The translations under genes were made by a program, and so were the position numbers. The notes below the pieces were generated by a model that was not told the origin of the DNA, made no database searches, and saw nothing but the letters and a program-made list of their open reading frames with translations. DNA of 34,731 nt. Source: a virus. The stretch lies in IMG/VR virus record IMGVR_UViG_3300028558_000071, positions 1 to 34,731 of that record; one strand, 5' to 3'. Positions within the stretch are counted from its first letter, which is position 1. Every line of letters begins with the position of its first letter. Below, piece by piece: positions 30,934 to 34,731 of the stretch.

Positions 30934-33384
30934 ATGCCTAGCAAATTTGATAGACTAAGAGCGGGAGAAATAGTCGAGATAGAGCCTGGCAGAAAAGGGA
31001 AGCTCAATCTCGAAAATAAATCCTTTCAGACTTCAGACGGTCGTCAGATGTATGTCGGAGACGATCCAGACTTTTTCCCTCAAGGCGAAGAAGGATTGAA
31101 GTTTTCTAGAGAGAAGGAATCTCTTGAAAAAGATGTCCACAAAGCTCCATTCGGGGAATTTTTACACCAATTCGGAAATCAAGGTGTGGCTGGAGCTGTT
31201 AAAAATACTTACAATAAATTCACCAAAAAAGGGGATGATTACTTACGTTCCCTTCAAGTCAATCAGCATGTAGGTGAAAGAATCTCCAATGAGTCTCCTT
31301 GGACTTCTGGAGCTGCGACCGCAGCCTCATTCATTCCCGACATTGCTCTCACTAAAGGCATGGGAGGAGCGCGAGCAGGGGCTACATTAGCAGCAGCTCA
31401 CGCAGGCCCGAGAATATTAGAGGAACCCGCTCAAGTCGCTGGTGAGGCTCTTATTTCTGGTATCGGTGGCCATCTTATTGAGAAAGGAGCGCAAGGACTC
31501 AATCGGATAGTTCAACGCAGAGGAGAAGTGCGAGCTTTGCCAGGCCAACAGCAAGCAGTCAGAAATCAAAACACAGCAGGACAGCAAGCGGTCAATGAAG
31601 CGAATGCCCAACAGACTCAAGCATTCAATGCTTTGAAGCAGAATGTCAAAACAGGTAATGAACTCAAACTCCAGCAACATCAGGCGGATCTTACAGCTAG
31701 AGAAAATCAGATCATTCAAGAACAAAATGCCTATGAGCAAAGAAAATTACAGAGAGATGCCGAAGTTATACGCTTGAAAAACAAGGCGGAAATGGACAAG
31801 GCACAAAGGAACGCCAACGCAGCTCAATCAGACGCAGAATTCAAGACAGCCAAAGAAGCTGCCGATTTAGAAAACAAAAGGATGACGGAAAAATTTAAAC
31901 AGGATCAGGCACAATATGAAGCCCAGCTCAAACAATTACCTCAACTTCAAAAGCAAGCTCAAGCAGAGCGTAGTGCCGAAGTTGTCAAAAATGCTTCAGA
32001 AATTGAAAAAATGTTTCCTAGAAATTCTCGCATCGCAACCGAAGACTTGGGAGTAAATGAGTTCATTGAAAATGGTGTGAATCTGACAGGGCTCGCTGGA
32101 ACACGCGAAGCCTCGCAAGCTCGTAGGGTGATTACTGCTTTGTTCCCAGAAGGGGAACTAATTGGAGGGCGTGAGCTTTCCCGCAGATACAAAGCCCTTG
32201 AGGATTCCATTCAAAGAGCTACCCCAGAAGTTCAGAAAGTGTTAAGTGAATTCAAGCAGCATCTCGGTCAAAAACTTCCGATCATTCTTGAAGATTCAAT
32301 CGCTTTCTCTAAGATTTCTCCTTTGCTCACCCGCACGATAGATAAAGACATTCGGGGAGCCATTAGTTCCCTTGGAATTCAGGGAAGGAATATAGAGCCC
32401 GAAGTCAAGAAGCTTGTTAATAAAGCTATTGGAAATGCTAGAGCTACTTTGAGAGAAGAATTAAATCCAAGGAACTTTGTTGAAAGAGTTCAAAATGGAG
32501 AACTAGCGAAAGATATTGCAAATAAGATATTAACAGTTGATGACTTTCTTTTTGATATTGCTCCAGAAAATCTTCCTGGATTAAAAAAATCAGGCATTTT
32601 GCATGCGTTACAGACTGAAGCCCAATCCAAACATGCATTCTTTGTTGACAAACTCAGCAAAGAACTACAAAACAAACTCGCACGATATGAGATCAAAGCT
32701 TTACAAAGTGCTAAGAATACTAGCGGACAATTCGCAAAGGATATTCGCAAGACTTACGGTTTGGCCGAGCCTGTTGCTCCTCCTTCTGCTCCCCTACCTC
32801 CTAATCCTGTTGGTTCTCCAGTTCCTCCTGCCGAACTTCCTCCAGTTCCTCCTGTTACCTTACCTCCTCCTGTTCAACCTGCTCAACTACCTCCTAAACT
32901 TAACCGTCCAACTTTAAATCCCGAGCCGATTGCTCCTCCTGCCCAGTCTTTCAATCCCGCAGCTGAACCGACTCTTGCACCAGCGCAAGGAATGGCCGAA
33001 AGAGCGGGCGACTTCTTAGAAAAGCCTTTATTATCTGGTGGAAAAGGACTGGTAAATAACCCTATAGCTAAGCTAGGAGCTTTAAAGTATCTACTTGGAA
33101 AGGCAGCATTACCAGCCGAGGCAGCTTACTTGGGAGCAAAAGGATTAACTTCCCCGACCGCAGCGGGACAGGTTGCACGCATGACCTTCAAGCAGGGAGG
33201 AATCCAAGCAATTAACCAATGGGCTCAAAGATATCCTTCTTTTCATGATGGAATTTTGGAAAGTCCTCAGGATCGTCGATCCCTTACAAAAGAAGTAGAA
33301 AACGCTTCAGATATACCTATAGAACAGAAAGCAGTAATTCAATCAAAGATAAATCGCGGAAAACCGCTTCAGGAAAGACTATAG
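30934..33384 (+). CDS. Ejection-type virion protein, very long coiled coil and Pro-rich linker
   Basis: 816 residues starting MPSKFDRLRAGEIVEIEPGR. The N-terminal ~80 residues form a small domain with SDGRQMYVGDDPDFFPQ. An Ala/Gly-rich hydrophobic part (~125-185, GAATAASFIPDIALTKGMGG and LAAAHAGPRILEEP) precedes a Gln/Ala/Glu/Lys coiled coil (~195-355), a mixed helical domain (~360-600), a Pro-rich linker (~610-690) with PPLPPN/PPVPP repeats, and an Ala/Gly helical end. This is the third, largest member of the ejection-protein set. It is the last gene of the virion operon. Its 3' end overlaps the convergent membrane microprotein by 16 bases. Confidence 0.55.
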   Translation: MPSKFDRLRAGEIVEIEPGRKGKLNLENKSFQTSDGRQMYVGDDPDFFPQGEEGLKFSREKESLEKDVHKAPFGEFLHQFGNQGVAGAVKNTYNKFTKKGDDYLRSLQVNQHVGERISNESPWTSGAATAASFIPDIALTKGMGGARAGATLAAAHAGPRILEEPAQVAGEALISGIGGHLIEKGAQGLNRIVQRRGEVRALPGQQQAVRNQNTAGQQAVNEANAQQTQAFNALKQNVKTGNELKLQQHQADLTARENQIIQEQNAYEQRKLQRDAEVIRLKNKAEMDKAQRNANAAQSDAEFKTAKEAADLENKRMTEKFKQDQAQYEAQLKQLPQLQKQAQAERSAEVVKNASEIEKMFPRNSRIATEDLGVNEFIENGVNLTGLAGTREASQARRVITALFPEGELIGGRELSRRYKALEDSIQRATPEVQKVLSEFKQHLGQKLPIILEDSIAFSKISPLLTRTIDKDIRGAISSLGIQGRNIEPEVKKLVNKAIGNARATLREELNPRNFVERVQNGELAKDIANKILTVDDFLFDIAPENLPGLKKSGILHALQTEAQSKHAFFVDKLSKELQNKLARYEIKALQSAKNTSGQFAKDIRKTYGLAEPVAPPSAPLPPNPVGSPVPPAELPPVPPVTLPPPVQPAQLPPKLNRPTLNPEPIAPPAQSFNPAAEPTLAPAQGMAERAGDFLEKPLLSGGKGLVNNPIAKLGALKYLLGKAALPAEAAYLGAKGLTSPTAAGQVARMTFKQGGIQAINQWAQRYPSFHDGILESPQDRRSLTKEVENASDIPIEQKAVIQSKINRGKPLQERL

Positions 33385-33488
33385 ATTTTCGCGAGAAGCT
33401 GGAGTATGATTATCAAAAAGATAAAACATATTCCAGCTAGTGTGTAGATGATACCAATAAGAATCTTGATGTAATCAAAAAGATCCAT
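33369..33488 (-). CDS. 39-residue single-span membrane microprotein
   Basis: Reads MDLFDYIKILIGIIYTLAGI then CFIFLIIILQLLAKIYSLS: an acidic N-terminus, about 25 hydrophobic residues, and a short basic tail. GAGGA lies five bases before the ATG, within the end of the resolvase gene, so it is well placed for translation. Very short single-span proteins act as pinholins, toxins or subunits of membrane complexes. It is a candidate for the missing lysis gene, but only because of topology. It was below the usual gene-size limit. Confidence 0.5.
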   Translation of the reverse strand: MDLFDYIKILIGIIYTLAGICFIFLIIILQLLAKIYSLS

Positions 33489-33489
33489 A

Positions 33490-34026
33490 TCATTCCTCTA
33501 AATAATTACTCTTAATCCACCATAAGGCCATTGATGCAGCATCTAAGACGTGTTCCATATACTTTTCAGACTTTACCCTATTCTCATAATGCCACTTGTC
33601 AGAGGCTCCTAAAAAGGCTACTGTCTGATTATGCGTCACTTCTTTTTTGCGTGTCTTATTCCATTCATTCGGGCGGAATAAATGCGCTTTCTCTATACCT
33701 AGAAGGGCGACTGCTCCTCCTGAGATGTGGGCGATTGAGGAGATTGCTCCTCCTGACCATGTTTTATTAAACATAAGAGGCGGAGATTCAACCAGAATTG
33801 TTTCCACTTCTTTATAACAAGATTTTTGAGCTTCTTCATGAATCATATCCAACATATTTAAAATTGCATCGACTCCAGTATATTTTGCAGGGTTTACCAG
33901 CACTTGACAATGTGAAGCTTTAAAAGCTTCTGGGTTACTTGGGGGCAATTCTGTGTTGTATGTCACGATTGCAAGCCCTGTGTTTCTCAATGAGGGATCT
34001 ACTCCCAAAATCCTTACCTTCTCCAT
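33490..34026 (-). CDS. RuvC-like Holliday junction resolvase
   Basis: 178 residues with the RNase H/RuvC fold: ILGVDPSLRNTGLAI gives the first catalytic Asp (D10), ILVESPP the Glu (E80), and HVLDAASMALWW the terminal H-x2-D (D162). RuvC proteins cut four-way junctions; phage members debranch DNA before packaging. The start has TAAGGAAGG upstream. It is coupled to the gene before (stop/start overlap at 34026) and followed closely by the membrane microprotein. It could provide an alternative DNA-cutting activity in view of the unusual terminase. Confidence 0.85.
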   Translation of the reverse strand: MEKVRILGVDPSLRNTGLAIVTYNTELPPSNPEAFKASHCQVLVNPAKYTGVDAILNMLDMIHEEAQKSCYKEVETILVESPPLMFNKTWSGGAISSIAHISGGAVALLGIEKAHLFRPNEWNKTRKKEVTHNQTVAFLGASDKWHYENRVKSEKYMEHVLDAASMALWWIKSNYLEE

Positions 34027-34553
34027 TATTGACCTTCCTTAGGTAATAGATAGATGCAAGAAGGCTTGAAGCTTATTCCGTGTTCCGTCTTCATAGTATT
34101 CTTCTTGGTATATCTAAGAATGTCATAGACTACGATAATCCGTTCCCCCTTAGCCAGCTCATCCTCTAACTCTATCTGTTGCGGGCCTTCGCTTCTTGCG
34201 TAAGCCTCTCCCGAATAGACAGGGATCATATCCTTGCTCTGAAATTTGATAAGAACTTTTCCTGTTGTTAGATGTTCATCCCCCTCTTTTACTGTTTCAT
34301 TCTTGATGATCGTTTCGACCTTCTCATTTTTCTCGATGGTTTGAATTCCTTTGAGAAACTCTTTATGCAATTCGGGATCTACTACACATGTGACAGAATG
34401 TCGGGGAATAGTCGGGGAATTCGCATAATAATAGGGCTTGACTAGATTACAGAATTTGACTTCAAGCGGAGGCGTTTTACAACCTGTGCTTATCGTCGAT
34501 ATTAAGGGCTGACCTGCTTGTGGATTCTTATAGACTTTTTGTGACTGAACCAT
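34026..34553 (-). CDS. Possible single-stranded DNA-binding protein
   Basis: 175 residues starting MVQSQKVYKNPQAGQPLIST. Strand-rich regions RHSVTCVVD, GKVLIKFQSKDMIPVYSG, ERIIVVYDILRYTKKN and HGISFKPSCIYLLP are like OB-fold ssDNA-binding proteins of T7 gp2.5 or DUF2815 type, with a charged helix between. There is no acidic C-terminal tail (ending LLPKEGQ), which T7 gp2.5 needs. Being upstream of the RuvC-like gene in the same leftward operon fits a role in recombination or replication. The assignment rests on the pattern only. CAGGAG precedes the ATG. Confidence 0.45.
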   Translation of the reverse strand: MVQSQKVYKNPQAGQPLISTISTGCKTPPLEVKFCNLVKPYYYANSPTIPRHSVTCVVDPELHKEFLKGIQTIEKNEKVETIIKNETVKEGDEHLTTGKVLIKFQSKDMIPVYSGEAYARSEGPQQIELEDELAKGERIIVVYDILRYTKKNTMKTEHGISFKPSCIYLLPKEGQ

Positions 34554-34731
34554 TTTGTTCTCCTGTTTGAAGTTAAAAAACCTCCAAGCAGGAAGAAAAC
34601 AATCGGCGTTTCGGCTTTAGTCGTTTTGCATACTGCTTGTCGGCTATCGCACAAAAAAACTTGCAAACATAAAGAAAGTTGACATATCTTGATTCTGCAA
34701 GTGTTTAGCACGAACACTATTCCAGAAAGGG
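34554..34731. promoter_or_regulatory. Divergent control region at the window end
   Basis: No convincing gene. Rightward, TTGACA (34679-34684) is followed by the inverted repeat AGTGTT-x7-AACACT (34700-34718) where a -10 should lie; no good TATAAT is visible. Leftward, TTGTGC and TATGCA (34654-34627, 16-base spacing) form a weak promoter for the leftward operon. CAAGCAG and CTGCTTG about 35 bases apart could form a leader stem. If the molecule is circular, this continues into 1-61, before the XRE gene. Confidence 0.45.

Noticed and set aside
32770-32950. CCTCCT-type DNA repeats
   Set aside because: They follow the reading frame as Pro codons of the linker in the ejection protein, unlike the frame-independent GGCCAAC array, so no DNA-level role is needed.
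34502-34717. 71-codon frame on the minus strand at the window end
   Set aside because: Overlaps the start of the ssDNA-binding-type gene and occupies the divergent control region; composition is not protein-like.
1-34731. tRNA genes, CRISPR array, integrase or attachment site
   Set aside because: Looked for by eye; no cloverleaf, spaced direct repeats or recombinase signature was found. A tRNA scan would be needed to exclude a small tRNA.

Overview
The window reads as one tailed double-stranded DNA phage genome, or nearly all of one, with a short-tailed (podovirus, P22-like) virion. The main evidence is a large terminase, a ~700-residue portal followed directly by scaffold and coat genes, a tail adaptor and a very long hub protein, a beta-helix spike and a second fibre, and three large late proteins of the DNA-ejection type. 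Genes are tightly packed, many starting within ATGA stop/start overlaps. The DNA is moderately AT-rich by eye. Signal peptides and a lipobox point to a Gram-negative host. The replication-type protein (8515-9708) and the small winged-helix protein before it remind me of proteins of environmental Chlamydiae and other intracellular bacteria. That is a memory-based impression and was not searched. No integrase, tRNA, CRISPR array, DNA polymerase or recognisable endolysin is visible.

Layout. (1) 62-4594, rightward: XRE-type regulator, DnaQ-like exonuclease, zinc-ribbon microprotein, then several membrane or exported small proteins around a phage-encoded SPFH/prohibitin-like protein. (2) 4583-5549, leftward: lipoprotein and three overlapping small genes. 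(3) 5633-6202 rightward and 6199-6562 leftward: small phage proteins meeting tail to tail. (4) 6672-7448: a single virion-like gene closed by a clear intrinsic terminator. (5) 7597-10547, rightward: replication and accessory region, ending in a promoter with a 14-bp palindrome and an AT-rich zinc-finger/nuclease gene. (6) 10531-13321, leftward: large terminase and three genes upstream of it. (7) 13399-33384, rightward: a 20-kb virion operon. (8) 33369-34553, leftward: small membrane protein, RuvC-like resolvase and a possible ssDNA-binding protein.

The most striking finding is a repeated GGCCAAC motif inside the replication-type gene. It occurs eight times between 8980 and 9142, five of them 11-12 bp apart, and it persists although the reading frame through it changes. 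A purine-rich tract follows, and several perfect inverted repeats lie upstream. This matches the architecture of a lambda-type origin embedded in its initiator gene. One hairpin also covers the ribosome-binding site and start codon of the same gene.

Other points: the exonuclease lacks its last catalytic Asp, and the terminase nuclease domain appears to lack two of its three acidic residues. The terminase block faces away from the portal. The window ends leave a divergent noncoding region, suggesting a circularly permuted genome cut there.
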